Positions 11,385 through 22,796 of a stretch of 64,000 bases of DNA are shown piece after piece. The position numbers and the translations under genes were made by a program. Every line of letters starts with the position of its first letter. The first letter of the stretch is position 1. Below the pieces are notes generated by a model. That model had not been told where the DNA came from. It saw nothing but the letters and a program-made list of their open reading frames with translations, and made no database searches. The stretch lies in contig JABELC010000004.1 in assembly GCA_028455995.1 (NCBI GenBank), positions 1,860,001 through 1,924,000 of the forward strand. The letters are read 5' to 3'. Origin of the DNA: Scleromitrula shiraiana (Eukaryota > Ascomycota > Leotiomycetes > Helotiales > Sclerotiniaceae).

Positions 11385-14300
11385 TCACTCCCCCCCCCCA
11401 AAGACTATGCTCTTAAAGTTCCTCAATTTCCACCTCCTCTTTTTCTTCTCACCATTCTTCGGCTTATCAATACATGACGTATGAGTATGCCTTTGTCTCC
11501 GGAAACGCCATTTCCTTCTCTGTGCTTCATCGCCATACCTTTTATCTCTTTCCTCTCTGCTACCCGCATGGTCACTTACAAGACTGGAGGTTCGACGTGC
11601 GTACTGTTGAAGAATATCCGGCATTGGTTGTAGCGGTAGTGGTGGGGGTGGTAAAGTCGTGACCCTATAGCTCCGATGTTTCTCGTAAGGATGCGGACCA
11701 GGCCGCGGCACACCTGGTTGCACTTCTTGATTCTGATATCCAGCTAGTGTTTTGTCTACGCTTCTTTTCAAACCATTCCTACGCTTATCACGCTCCAAAG
11801 CAATGGAGTCTCTTTTCGGTACTAATGGCACAATTTCGGGATGTTGCGGCTTGTTCCTTCCACCTACCGGCACGTCAGGTGATACAGGTGATGCTATTTT
11901 GCGTGAACTACGATAGCTGGATCTATGTGTATCCTCTCGTGGGTGATGCCGGCTATTAATTGAGGTGCTTGAGGTTGAAGATCGCCGATTTGAAATATTG
12001 ATAAAATACATCTGATTCAATGGCCCAATGAGGATCGCATTGCTAAATCCTTTCCGCAGACCTGCCGAGTCTAATTTTCCTTGATTGTCTTTGGATATGT
12101 CATGCAGCTCCCAAATATCACCATCTTCTAGCGTCATGTTCATCGTTTGCAGGCCAGAGTCGATGTCTGTCCACAAGACTGGCCTGGGCAACAAATTTCG
12201 GATGCTAATAGGGAAATACTGCTGTGAATGGGAATATCTATCCAATACCCGTGAATCTACATGATCAACACCAAATGTAAGTAGTTATCCAATGAAGATT
12301 ACTGAGTTAGATCGACATACAATGCTTGACATCACGGGTCATGTGGTTGTTGTTAGGAGGCATGCCGTTCCAAGCAGAGCCTAAGTCTTCGCGGAACATT
12401 AATACAAACTCTCCTTTGTGTCTTAGTTCTACCATTACTTTTTCAACCCCGTCTTTGGTCGTTTTCAGTTGCAGTGAACCCTTAAAAGTTTTGTTCTTCG
12501 TTGAAAATTTGACCACATTGCGCAAACGGCATGCTATCTCATCCCACCACAAGTCTTGACCAATTTCATTCTCTAATTCGTACCCATAGTCTATTACGTC
12601 GTGTTAGTCTCATCGCTGAAAAATGATACAATACTCCCGTAACTTACAAGATACTTTTGTGCCAGATTTATGTATTCCGGAAGCTTCACGACCACTCCAA
12701 ACCTTATCTCCTGACCTGTCGTATTTATCATGCGTATATTGCTCGGTAAGCTTCCCCAAAGCAGTAGGTTTAATAATTTTTCGTTCATAAACACTAACAT
12801 CGGAACCACATCCATATTCACCGACTGAACTACTGGCGCGCGCTCTGTTTTGCGATTTTGGGGCTTCGGATCGTATTTTTTCATGGACATGGGACTTTTT
12901 ATTATGTGGTTGATTTATCGATGTGATATGACGTGACGGTTGAGGGAGCTGTGAACTTTTGCTCAATTGGCCACCCGCAGGAGGGTTGTCGGAATTTAAA
13001 TAACCGAATGAAACCATGGGAACTGTAACATCGATATCCGCTGAATTAGAAGTTATAGATTTCTTCATTGCCGGCGGAATTTTATTTTCCGGCTCAAGAA
13101 AAAGGCGCTTGTCATGGTCTTGTTTGAGAAACCATTTCGTTCCATTGTACCAGCCATCTAACAATCCCGGAAACACAGCCATCAAGCCACGCACTCTTGT
13201 GTAACTTATATTTTTCTCTGTTTGGTTTCCAACGAGAATATAGTGCATTGTTCCGTTTTCAACACGTTCATCGTAATGCTTCGTAGTGTCTATAATGAGA
13301 TGTGATAAGCAAAAGCCGATAAAATTGAGTCAAAACTCGATAGGGCGGTTGATGTACTCACATATCTTTTCGCTTCGGGCTGGATGATATGGAGAGACTT
13401 TATGTTCACCCTTGCCTGTTAATCGCCACTGAATCCACGTTGCTAAATGCCTACGTTTCTTGATTTTCTCGAATACTTCTTTGGTGATAAATGGTTCTAT
13501 TGGCTCGACATATTCGAAATCCTCGGTGCTGTTGAGTAGTTCGATGGTATGATCATCTACAGTATCTGAGGCCAGTTGATTAGAACTTGTCCAAACATAA
13601 GAATCATAATTTGCTACAACTTACAAGATCTGATTTTTCCTCGGCCATGTTTCTCGTTTCCTTTTGCTGTAGGAAGTAGAAAGAACCCATAGTCCTGACT
13701 CTCCCTTAAAGCAAAATCAGCCATTCTACTTTTAGATAGACATAGGTGACCGTCCGAATAAATCCAGTCTTTGTCATGTTTCCCGTGAAACTCATGTTCG
13801 GCCTGTTTAGTGATGGTCACCCTAGATACATTCTCGGGTGAGTCGTTGAAGATATAACCTGTTTCTAAATGCTCACCCGGACCCGATCTGCAATCCACGG
13901 CATCTAATTGAGGGTAAGTCTTTATATCAACATCTATGATGAAACTAAGATAACTCACACTGCATCCAAGTCTTACTAGGGTGAACCCGGATATTTATGG
14001 GTGCTAATAGTTCATCTGTAATCGAGTCAGCAATCTATGCATTGAACTCCGAAGGTTTAGACTTGCCAACTTCATCTGTTAGAAGCTGTGTTGAGCCACC
14101 CCTTTGATCTACTGTCCAACATATGTTACGACCTGATTTATACCCGACTTCATTGAACCAATGATGTTGATTGTCAAATCTACCTTTGTCATATACGCAG
14201 CCAATCAATTTCCTAATGACTTCTTCCTCGAGTGTGTCCGCCGAAATATTCGTGACTGTGATTTGATACCTCCAATTATCATTCCGTCCTGGGTGCTTGG

Positions 14301-14472
14301 TATATGGTTTGTAAGGATCTATTCATTGAACACGCCAGCATTAGTGACAAACTTCTTAAAACCTAGGAAGTTATAACGCACATGTTATAGTGCTATTTTC
14401 GTTTCTATTACGTATCGAATAACGCAAAACCGGACTCTTTGAGTTAAATGGTACGTCCGATGCCACTGACAT
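11385..14472 (-). CDS. Modular Tyr-junction family, member B (7 exons, 905 codons, one in-frame TAG)
   Basis: Best-preserved member. Exons: 14472-14382, 14318-13959, 13903-13625, 13565-13362, 13289-12648, 12590-12321, 12256-11385. All six introns (55-72 nt) are phase 1, and all six split a Tyr codon (T|AT or T|AC). The ATG at 14472 is the first in frame and gives a 91-nt first exon. Exons 2-7 each hold a related-looking unit: a strand, then a helix such as TLEEEVIRKLIG or LWWDEIACRLRN, then further strands. Exon 5 and the last exon add long basic, Ser/Pro-rich linkers; the last contains a run of prolines and KKKRRWK near the end. Codon 125 (14037-14035) is TAG, easily derived from CAG. Either this is a pseudogene or a weak 36-nt intron removes the stop. 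No known domain was recognised; function unknown. The basic tails hint at a nuclear or nucleic-acid-binding role (inference only). Confidence 0.55.
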
Positions 14473-15842
14473 TTTCGACTTCTAGTGCGTATACCACCAG
14501 GAAAAGTTCTGACATGCAGTAAGATAATATGAGTTTAAAGTATAAAATCAGGAATATTCCAAGGCCGGTACCAACGTCGACCGTATTACTATTTTTCTCT
14601 CGAAAATTCGCCGTGGTCTATCATAAATCCCGGACTGAGCTAGGCATTCATGATAAGAGCGCGTATGTTCTACCGATGTGGTTGCGTTTGGGGTCGTATT
14701 TAGTGGCGTAATAATAACGTACAACTTAAAAACGTAAAAATTACCTTCATTCTGCCCTGATGATGGCCTCTGGGACTAAAATCTTCACATTCCCATTTCG
14801 GTTTCCCCGAGGCAGGGTCCTGGAGTCTAGTCCATGGAGTATGAAAGTATATGGCTCGGTATGATCTGCGTCATACTGAAACAGCCTAGATTAAATTCAG
14901 TTATGGGCCGAGGCCAAGGCTATGTTGCAAGAGACAAGCAAAACGCGAAAATTTTCTTCTTTGTTCATTTTCTCACTGAGCTAGTTTGCAATGAGCCAAT
15001 ATTGGTGCTATAGGTTTGATGTGAGGATTGTATAAAATTTTTGGACGGAATACAGATTAGATGTTCGGGACAAATCATTGTCACGAAAAAGAGAGTTTAT
15101 ATATTTCTTAGTTGACGATGTTGGTTGGGAAAGCTTGTCACTACTGACGATTATAGGTAGACCCGCGCGCTAAGCGACTAGACTCGAAGCGCGCTCTCCT
15201 TCATTAACAGACTTGGCCAACTGTGCTCTGGATCATGTTGCAAATAAGAAGCGCGCTTACAGGATTACTAATAAAACTTCAACTTTAACCACATTTTGAT
15301 CAACTGTTCAAACGACCGGTAGGTCGTTAGCAGTCAACTTTTTTCCATGATTTTCAGAAAATGGGAGATGAATCACTCCCATTGCTGTTAACTTGAACAA
15401 GCATGATATGTGAACGTTGGGCATAAAACGAGCGATTGCCAATGTGTATTGTAAATGTAAAAATATAATGCGCCGCAACTCCCAAACAAATCTTGCACCA
15501 CTGTTCTCACGAAGATCATTTTCCCAGGATATGTTTTAATATCCATGCCACAGTGCTTACTTGTCACTTTCTTTTCATCTCCTTATCGACTTCTTTTCCT
15601 TTCTGGCTTTGTCCACCAACGGGCTTTCTCTGTCTTCTATCTCCTTCAGTTTCCTTTTTTGCATCCACTGCAGAAGCCTGTGCTTTCGATGATCCTATAG
15701 ATACTGAGCCTGTGGATTTTGACCCGTGAAGCTTCACTTTGCTAAAGATTTTACCTACAGTAGATTTGTCTGTAGGTGCATCGGGGTTTATCCCTACCTT
15801 CTGTGAAGGGGCACGCGATTTCGGCTCCGAGCCCGACGCTTT
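14473..15842. other. Spacer between family members B and A
   Basis: Only short open frames. A minus-strand stretch at about 14750-14875 has an open frame (FILHGLDSRTLPRGNR) just after an AG acceptor-like site, but I see no partner exon. A GC-richer patch at about 15160-15260 repeats the word GCGCGCT three or four times. No gene supported. Confidence 0.4.
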
Positions 15843-17551
15843 TTATTTATGTATTTTCTTTGAAGTGTCGATGGACGCGTTAGGATCAATCTTGACTTGC
15901 CCTTTGAGGACGTCCCTTTTCCCTGGTGCTTTCAAAATCTTTTCTTGCGCTTTTTGACCGGCAGTGGTACTACTTTCTCCTCTTTTCTGCAATGGAAGAG
16001 CTAAATTTGTATCAGTGGTAGTGTTAGGTCTCTTACTAGGTGTGGGTTTAATTGTCTCAGGCGTCACAATGTCCTTTGATTTCCTTTTCTTTTTCTTCTT
16101 CTCAATGGCTGCCCATGCGTCAACGGGTTGGTAACCAATATTTTCCCCATCGTCTGAAAGTATGAAGCGTCGAAATACAAGACCGCCAAGCTCATTTTCC
16201 ACTCGAACTAAATCCGAATTACCGTCTTTTACCGCCGTCTTGTCTTGAGCAATCGCATATTTCGGATCAGCATCGTATTTTGCGATAACTAAAATTGTTC
16301 CCCAGCGATCGAAAGGTTTCTTATATCAAGAATCCGTGGTTTTGTCAAAAGATTCCTCAAACCATGAAGGTGCGGTTTTGATCAGCAAATCCTTGACCAC
16401 TCGCGATTTGAGCGCCTCGTTGCTATCGTTTCTGATAAAAAATATCCAATTCTTACCATCTCTCTTGTGGCAATCTAATTTATCAACTCAATATTCATCG
16501 ACACCAAACTAGCATTGTCTCATCATGGCTTACTTACAAACTTCAAATCCACTAGGGTAATGAAGGCCTATAAACTCTTTAACGGTTTTTTGGCTCCATG
16601 AATCATTATCTTTCCGTCTCCAGGTCTCCCTTTCCGCACTGTTGAATCTTGAGGTATCATACACTTTCCACTTCCTTGCCTCTATACACTTTAACAGCCT
16701 CAAGTACAGAATCGTCATTTCTGTGTCCAAATATTTACGAATGTACTTAGTGTCTCCAACTAAGCGTTCTTGCCTACCTTGATCCATGGCTCTTTCCTCG
16801 GCTTCGCAATTTTTCATTCTCGTGTTTAAGACGTTGTTAGATCCATTGATTTCCAAAGATTGTGCAAGGAATTGCCCTCGTATTTCTATCTCCCGTTGGC
16901 ACATCTTGTCTCTTGGCCATATCGTTCCTTCAGCATCCATCTTCCAATCGCAGAAAATATCTGATTTAACTCTTTTGTCATTGTGCTTAAATACGTATCT
17001 GGCATCTGGAGCTTCCTTGAATTGCCGAGGACCCACTGCCTCGATTACCCACTCATGTCTCTTCGCCGGTAAGGGATCACTTATCTCCTCGCAATATTTG
17101 GAATAAGCATTGGTCAAAGGTTCATACAAATCCTCTTTCACTATATCATTTTCTGACTCGTTTTTGAGTTTGAGTTTGATGCATTTCTTCTTTCTCGTCT
17201 TGATTTCGTCGAGTGAAGTCCCGTTGAGTATAATTTTAAGATTAGGGAGGATATGTACTTACAATATTCGTATTCCTGTAGCTCATGCCAAGAGTCACGA
17301 TCATCCAAGTCAACAGAACCTGATTCAGGTTCCGAATCGGAGGAGCTGATATAGTAACCAGCAGAGCTGGAACTGGTTGAAGAGATAGAAGGTGAACGCC
17401 TGGATGCACTAAAACTAACATTTCCACCTCTTGATGTTTGGGGTCCCGAGTGACTTGAAGGAGGCCTTAGTATGTTTATTTCCTCGCGTTTTAACGGTGC
17501 GATTTGACTATGTCGCTGATGCTTTGGCACAGCAGATTGATGTCTACTCAT
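15843..17551 (-). pseudogene. Modular Tyr-junction family, member A (3 exons, frameshift and TGA)
   Basis: Exons inferred as 17551-17263, 17198-16538 and 16474-15843. The start ATG at 17551 opens a Ser-rich, disordered N-terminus (SISSTSSSSAGYYISSSDSE) ending in an acidic segment. Both introns have GTAAGT donors and acceptors that would give T|AC and T|AT, the Tyr junction seen in B and C. Exon 2 has 661 nt where the frame requires a length one nucleotide different, so a single-base indel near 17150-17198 breaks it; downstream it reads cleanly (HEWVIEAVGPRQF). Exon 3 has a TGA at 16328-16326, then stays open to a Lys-rich tail (AAIEKKKKKRKSK). Two independent lesions make this a pseudogene as assembled. 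Product unknown. Confidence 0.5.
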
Positions 17552-18092
17552 ATTGTTGTCGAGATGTAATTAGGAAAAATTCTGGCAGAAAAACTTACAT
17601 AGCATAATTCAAGGGTAATTATATGATTTAACATGATTTAGATGTTAATATGAAGGTCTACTAGAATGGTTAAACCTCTACCTACGTCAATAAATGCGTA
17701 AAATGCTCGAGAGGAGCCCAAAGATCTGATTGTTCTGTTAAGACTTTGCTTTAACCCTGATTTGCCGCCCCATATACTTAAGGTCCTCATCCATACACGC
17801 CATGTTCTTCTCATGAGAGATGTGATTAGCAATCTGGAAATTTGAAATGTCGATTGATGTTTTTAGAAGAATGTGAGAACAAATGATCCCTCTCAAACAT
17901 CAGCGATAATTGGCTGACTAATCAAGAGATCCGATGGCTGGCAATACCTCTTATCCTTATCGTAAAATCCTTATCGCTCTATTTTAAACCCCTCCAGGTC
18001 TTGATAAGTCTCGTATTGTAACCAGACAATCGGAAAAAGAACAAATCAGGCAATCAACCTTTGAACCGACCGAATATGTAAAAAGGAGAATA
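17552..18092. promoter_or_regulatory. Divergent intergenic region between family member A and the DUF4202 gene
   Basis: About 540 bp separate the divergent starts at 17551 (minus) and 18093 (plus), so it must hold both promoters. I see no distinctive box or repeat. Confidence 0.4.
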
Positions 18093-18692
18093 ATGGTTGC
18101 TTCAGATAAATACGAAGCGGCAATGATCCGAATTGATGAAGCCCATGCTGAAGACCCCAGCATCATAACCATCAATGGGCAATCCATTCCCTACGAACTT
18201 CACTATGCCCAAAAGATGACCCATTACCTCACGCTCCGCTCACCCAGCTCCTCACCACTTCTCGGCCTTGCTATCCGCGCACAGCATTTCCGCCGCTGGG
18301 AAATCCCGCGTTCAAGTTATCCCATGACCAAAATAGGATACTTGAACTGGAGAAGTTTTCTCAAGAAGCGACAAGCGGAATTGGTAGAGGAGATATGCAG
18401 ATCGTGTGGGATTCCAGAGGAAGAAACGAAGGAGGTGGGAAGGTTGATGAGGAAGGAGGATTTGAGAGGGAATGAGGAGACGCAGGTTCTGGAGGATGTG
18501 GCTTGTTTGGTATTCTTGGATGATCAGTTGGAGGGATTTGCGAGGGAGGGGAATCATGATGAAGATAAGGTGGTGGGGATTTTGAGGAAAACCTGGGGGA
18601 AGATGAGTGAGGCGGGAAGAGGATTGGCGTTGGAGATGGATTTGGGTGGGGAAAGTAAGAGGCTGGTTGAGAAAGCTTTGGGGGGTACTTGA
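18093..18692 (+). CDS. DUF4202 family protein
   Basis: Intronless, 199 aa. The arrangement matches the DUF4202 family of bacteria and fungi: YELHYAQKMTHYL near residue 33, AIRAQHFRRWEIPR near 61, the YLNWRSFLKKRQ block near 83, and an acidic C-terminal half with LVFLDDQLEGF. Conserved histidines (His37, His44, His65 region) and acidic residues resemble an HD-type metal-binding helical fold, which is inference. Family members are often mislabelled as glutamyl-tRNA synthetases; nothing here supports that activity. Length is usual for the family. The ATG at 18093 is the first in frame and lies just after an A-rich leader. The gene converges on the basic hypothetical gene at 19914-19189. Confidence 0.8.
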   Translation: MVASDKYEAAMIRIDEAHAEDPSIITINGQSIPYELHYAQKMTHYLTLRSPSSSPLLGLAIRAQHFRRWEIPRSSYPMTKIGYLNWRSFLKKRQAELVEEICRSCGIPEEETKEVGRLMRKEDLRGNEETQVLEDVACLVFLDDQLEGFAREGNHDEDKVVGILRKTWGKMSEAGRGLALEMDLGGESKRLVEKALGGT

Positions 18693-19188
18693 TTCTATTG
18701 ATATGGAGCGTTGTTACACATGGTTTGGGATATCTAGAAAAAAGGATTGATAATCTGTATATATGGGTGGCCAAGTAAAAAGGTCGGTCATGATATCGAA
18801 ACATGGATGGAGTTTGGAGTTCAAACAAAGCGTTGGTATTATTCATGCCTATTTCTTTTCTATCGTTGTATTCCTTTAAATTGAACATCATGTTCTCCAT
18901 GTTGTACATTATGACTTTTCGAATGTACATAGATAATTAAATTGATACAATTAACTCTCAAAAAGGTTTATCTCATTTATTCCGATATCCTCCCCGCCTC
19001 TTCTTATTAACTTCATATCATGTAGACAAACCCTCGAGCTTCAACCCTAGCATCTTCGCCAAATCTAAATTACAGCCGATCTCATCTATCTTGCAGACAA
19101 AGCGTATCTTAAACATGGCAGATGTATCTTGTCTAGATACAACAACATTTGCCGAATCAAGATACAAATTCCCTAAATATCTTGAACC

Positions 19189-19914
19189 TTACATTGTAAA
19201 TGAATCGCGGTTAACCAGTCTAACAGGCAGACACGACGATGAGGAAGGAGGAAAGATCAACGTGGAAGGCGCCATGGTGTATGGTGGTGGTTGCAATGGT
19301 GGGCTCACTGAGAGGGATACGATGGAAGAAGCATGGGATTGAGACTCAAGGAGAGATTCAGAGTCCCCGTCATAACCGTCTTCGGTATTGGTACCATATC
19401 CGGATTGTTTCTCTCTCTGTTTCCCCTTCTTCTTTATACATTTCTTCATCTCGCCAAGTCGCTTCGTCAATCCACCAAACCAATTTGCAGCTCGACTACC
19501 GAGAGATCGAGATGTATTTTGAGCCGGTTGTTGTTCCCCCCCGCTCTTGCTCCACTCCTCGAACTCCAAAAATTCCCGTGCCTTCCCCCTCTTCAGCATA
19601 TCTCTTATGGGGGCCAAACATCCTTTTATTGCTCTCGACCTTCTAACTGCAAATATCCCCAATGGTTTGCGGTTCCGTTGTGGCTTTTTCGCCGGATTCT
19701 TCTTGCTCGACTCTTTTAATGCCTTCTCTACTCGCATTCGATTTTTTTCTTGTCTCTCCAGCTTCCTCTTCTGTTTCCATTTCTTCATTTTCGGAAATCT
19801 TATCCGTTTTGAGTTTGAAATGCTGACGTCATGCAAGCTTTCATGACTGGATTCGACCGTTGTGATTCTAGTACCCCCTCGTTCAAGAGGCAAGGACTCT
19901 GTATGCGAGGACAT
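19189..19914 (-). CDS. Hypothetical basic protein (241 aa)
   Basis: Single open frame. The N-terminal third is low-complexity and Ser-rich. Residues about 37-80 are strongly basic (KMKKWKQKRKLERQEKNRMR, then further K/R pairs), likely a coiled or helical nuclear-type segment. A middle block reads KPLGIFAVRRSRAIKGC, and the C-terminus is Pro/Ser-rich (PPLQPPPYTMAPS). No membrane segment or catalytic motif is visible, and I do not recognise a family. It is probably lineage-specific. The convergent neighbour is the DUF4202 gene. The promoter side carries an unusual tandem repeat (19960-20105). Confidence 0.55.
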   Translation of the reverse strand: MSSHTESLPLERGGTRITTVESSHESLHDVSISNSKRIRFPKMKKWKQKRKLERQEKNRMRVEKALKESSKKNPAKKPQRNRKPLGIFAVRRSRAIKGCLAPIRDMLKRGKAREFLEFEEWSKSGGEQQPAQNTSRSLGSRAANWFGGLTKRLGEMKKCIKKKGKQREKQSGYGTNTEDGYDGDSESLLESQSHASSIVSLSVSPPLQPPPYTMAPSTLIFPPSSSSCLPVRLVNRDSFTM

Positions 19915-19959
19915 GCTAAGTGCAAGAACTGGAGAAGATTGAAAAGATGTGTTTGAAGT

Positions 19960-20105
19960 GTTTGAAAAATGTATTAAGTATGTATTAAATATATATTAAA
20001 GAAGTATTGAGTATATATTGAGCATGTATTGAGTATGTATTAAATAAGTATTGAGTATATATTGAGTATGTATTAAGTATGTAATAAGAATGTATTAAAT
20101 ATAGA
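19960..20105. repeat. Degenerate tandem repeat (GTATTRARTATRTATT units) upstream of a gene
   Basis: About ten degenerate copies of a 10-14 bp AT-rich unit of the type TGTATTGAGTA or TGTATTAAATA run through this interval, directly upstream of the gene starting at 19914 on the minus strand. Confidence 0.7.
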
Positions 20106-20656
20106 ATGAAAATGAAGCTCCAGTAAGTAAATTGAAAGCCGTGCAAGGCCAACGGGAAGGTTTTGAAAAACTTCGAATTGAATTAATGAACGTAGATTCA
20201 GTACGACCACAGTTTGTATTTATCTTGGATTTAGGGTTTCTTGTCGTAGTTAACCCATTGGAATCTTTGGTAGCTTGCTTTTATATGATGTAATGGATTT
20301 TGATAAAAAACGCAGGCAAATTTCGTAGTCTAGAAATATAACACCGGAATAAAGCTATTCACAGGCTAACTGGAGCTTGATTGCTCCTATGAAGAACTTT
20401 TTGGGGCCCGAATTTTCATTTGAACCATCTGACTTGTAACGTTCTTGCAGTAGCTGAATTTGGAGTGAGAGAACTGTAATTCATCGAGGGAGTCTAACGA
20501 AGTGTTCAACTTATTGTCCCGACAAATCGAAATTTCATTGATAGCCTGAATATTTATCTTAAGGGACAGATACAAATTTGAACTTCAATCCCGCCGTAAC
20601 TCCTTGGAAATAGATCCACACACTTTAGAACTAATAACTCGTTCAAAATTGAGTTT

Positions 20657-22066
20657 TTACCATCCGCCGGTATTGACGTCCTCTGGCTCCGGTACCTTCC
20701 CAGCTTTCCCTTGCATCTCTTTATCATGCTTAATATCAGCACTCTTTCTTTTTGTTGTGTTCACCTCCAATGTACTTCTCTGCTTTATCCCCCATTCTGG
20801 AAGCGTAATTTGACTACCTTGACTTATCACAGTTATAGTATGTGCACCTGTACTATTAAATTTATCAAGGATGCGGGAAACGGTTGACATCTTATAGTCG
20901 TTGCAATGATCGGCAGATCTGCAATCTTCTGAATCGGGTTCTGTCTCACCAAAGCCGGGGATATTGAATCGCCGAATAAGAGGCCGTAATGTTGTAACAG
21001 AACTAGCTACAATTCCAACACCAGCTTCAATAACAGACCAGATGAGCATAGGAGATACAGTATCTGTAGGAACATCTGTTAGTTCTTGTCAATATGATCA
21101 TACATGGAAAAACGTACAGAGAGGATCATCATAATCCAGGGCTATGGAAAACAGCGCAATACGCACACATGAAGCGATGCCAGCACTGTTGCAACGTCAG
21201 TACTTCAAAGAATACATTTTGAGTATGGATGGACATACAGTAATCCTAATCCCAAGACTACAACGACAAACACCTTCTTCTTGATATGCATCTGCATATC
21301 CCAAACTAATATGATAGGTATTAAAACGAAGAGCATATAAAGTGCGATGGACATTCCTGCCCATGCATATCCTAAAGCATCTGCTGAGTCATATCTACAA
21401 GATCCATTTGCGTCAGGATCAGCTTGCATCCATGCGTATATGATTGGATGACAGTTGAAGATCATGTAAAAGGCCGAGATAATCCAGACGATAACGTTGA
21501 TAGCGAGCGCCACCCAAAGAACGTATGCGCATGGGCTAGCTATTGTAAGACGGAGGAGACATGTGGCATAGGATGCTTTGACTGCAGTGACGACAGTCAA
21601 GTAAAAAAGGACGGTAAGCCAAATGTACTGGTGGTGTCAGTCTTGTTGATATGGTTGCATATTCGACATTCTGACCTTTGAGCTCGCCACAATATCCGTT
21701 GTATGTAATCCTTCCAAATGTTGACCAATCCCATGTTGAATTCCGACGAAGAGAAATGATGCCATGACGATATAGAGGAACTGCCAGCTTAAGTTAGATA
21801 CAAGAAAGCTAACAGACAAGTTTCAAGTTTACCAAGGCAACGAGAATGAAAATATCATCATGCCCAATGGCTGTTCTAGAGAGAAATCGAGTATAACAAC
21901 GTAGTGACACCACGAGGATGTTGAGAATTAGGAAGAGAGTGGTCGCACCGAGTATAGATGGACCATACGAATCGATGGTCATTGAAGAGCATTTCGGTTG
22001 GTTTAACGATGAAATATTCGATGAGCTATTGAAATTGGATGAGCTATTGAAATTGGATATGTTCAT
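20657..22066 (-). CDS. SAT4-type integral membrane protein (fungal rhodopsin-fold domain)
   Basis: Five exons: 22066-21833, 21780-21676, 21627-21239, 21185-21118, 21063-20657, giving 400 aa with no frame conflict. The N-terminus is an Asn/Ser-rich outer segment with duplicated NFNSSS. Seven hydrophobic segments follow, with the family hallmarks GHDDIFILVAL after TM2, WVALAINVIVWIISAFYMIF in the middle, and an Asp-rich loop (IALDYDDPLYTV) before the last membrane segment. The C-terminal 100 residues are a polar cytoplasmic tail. This matches the SAT4/PTH11-like family of fungal plasma-membrane proteins of mostly unknown ligand; no CFEM domain is present. Introns are 48-54 nt with mixed phases (0, 0, 2, 1). 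The promoter side carries a long CTCTCC tract at 22385-22496. Confidence 0.85.
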
Positions 22067-22356
22067 TGAATCTCTAGGTATAATGAATAGTTTTGTAGGG
22101 TAAGCATCGTGAATAAAAAAAACGATTTGAGGGTTTAGAAAGTATAGATTCTAATAGATGTCTATTATGTAGTATATAGGGAAAATGAGCGAGAAAATAA
22201 TTAAGCTGAAGTTCTTTTGACAGATCGATTTTTTTTTTGGAAGGGAAAGAACATTGGAGATTTAAAACAGTTAGAAAGAGTTTGGATTGAGGAAGGAAGT
22301 AAAGAGAGTCCGTTTCTACCTTCAGATATTCTTATTTCAATGTTCTTTGAATAAAT

Positions 22357-22384
22357 CATCACCATCACCATCACCATCACCACC
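22357..22384. repeat. (ATCACC)n microsatellite
   Basis: About four perfect ATCACC units immediately next to the CTCTCC tract, upstream of the SAT4-type gene. Confidence 0.9.
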
Positions 22385-22496
22385 TCTCCCTCTCCTTCTC
22401 CCTCTCCCTCTCCCTCTCCCTCTCCCTCTCCCTCTCCCTCTCCCTCTCCCTCTCCCTCTCCCTCTCCCTCTCCCTCTCCCTCTCCCTCTCTCTCTC
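22385..22496. repeat. (CTCTCC)n hexanucleotide tract
   Basis: About 18 nearly perfect hexamers form a 110-bp polypyrimidine strand about 320 bp upstream of the SAT4-type start at 22066. Read on the gene's own strand it is a GA-rich tract. Such tracts can form triplex or nucleosome-free DNA; a regulatory role is inference. Confidence 0.9.
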
Positions 22497-22796
22497 CATC
22501 TTCATCTTCATCTCTATTAAATTTGAAAGTGAGGGAAGGTATGGAAAACTGACATACTAGTACATCCTATATCATATATATGTTCTGTTTTTGATCACTA
22601 CTATATACACAATAGGTCTTCAACTTTGAGAACCTACCTAGGTATGAGAACATAGAAACAATCACAAAATACTTAATATATATCTCCATAGTAAGTGATT
22701 TTTAGGTACAGCTTTCAGTGTTTATCTCAAAATACTATAATGTATTTATTCTTTGAGTACTCAAGAGAGAAAGAAGGCTTGATGTTATGATGAAAA

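Noticed and set aside
11747..11959. Plus-strand open frames opposite the last exon of member B
   Set aside because: Antisense to a spliced, open minus-strand exon.
13904..13958. A 25-nt mini-intron (GTGAGT to TCATAG at 13958-13934)
   Set aside because: Too short for fungal splicing. A later acceptor at 13904 gives a 55-nt intron with the same Tyr junction and a better length.
18361..18930. 189-aa minus-strand open frame over the DUF4202 gene
   Set aside because: Antisense; Pro/Ser-rich composition is the complement of the acidic coding sequence.
22287..22520. 77-aa Leu-Pro repeat open frame
   Set aside because: Simple translation of the CTCTCC microsatellite.
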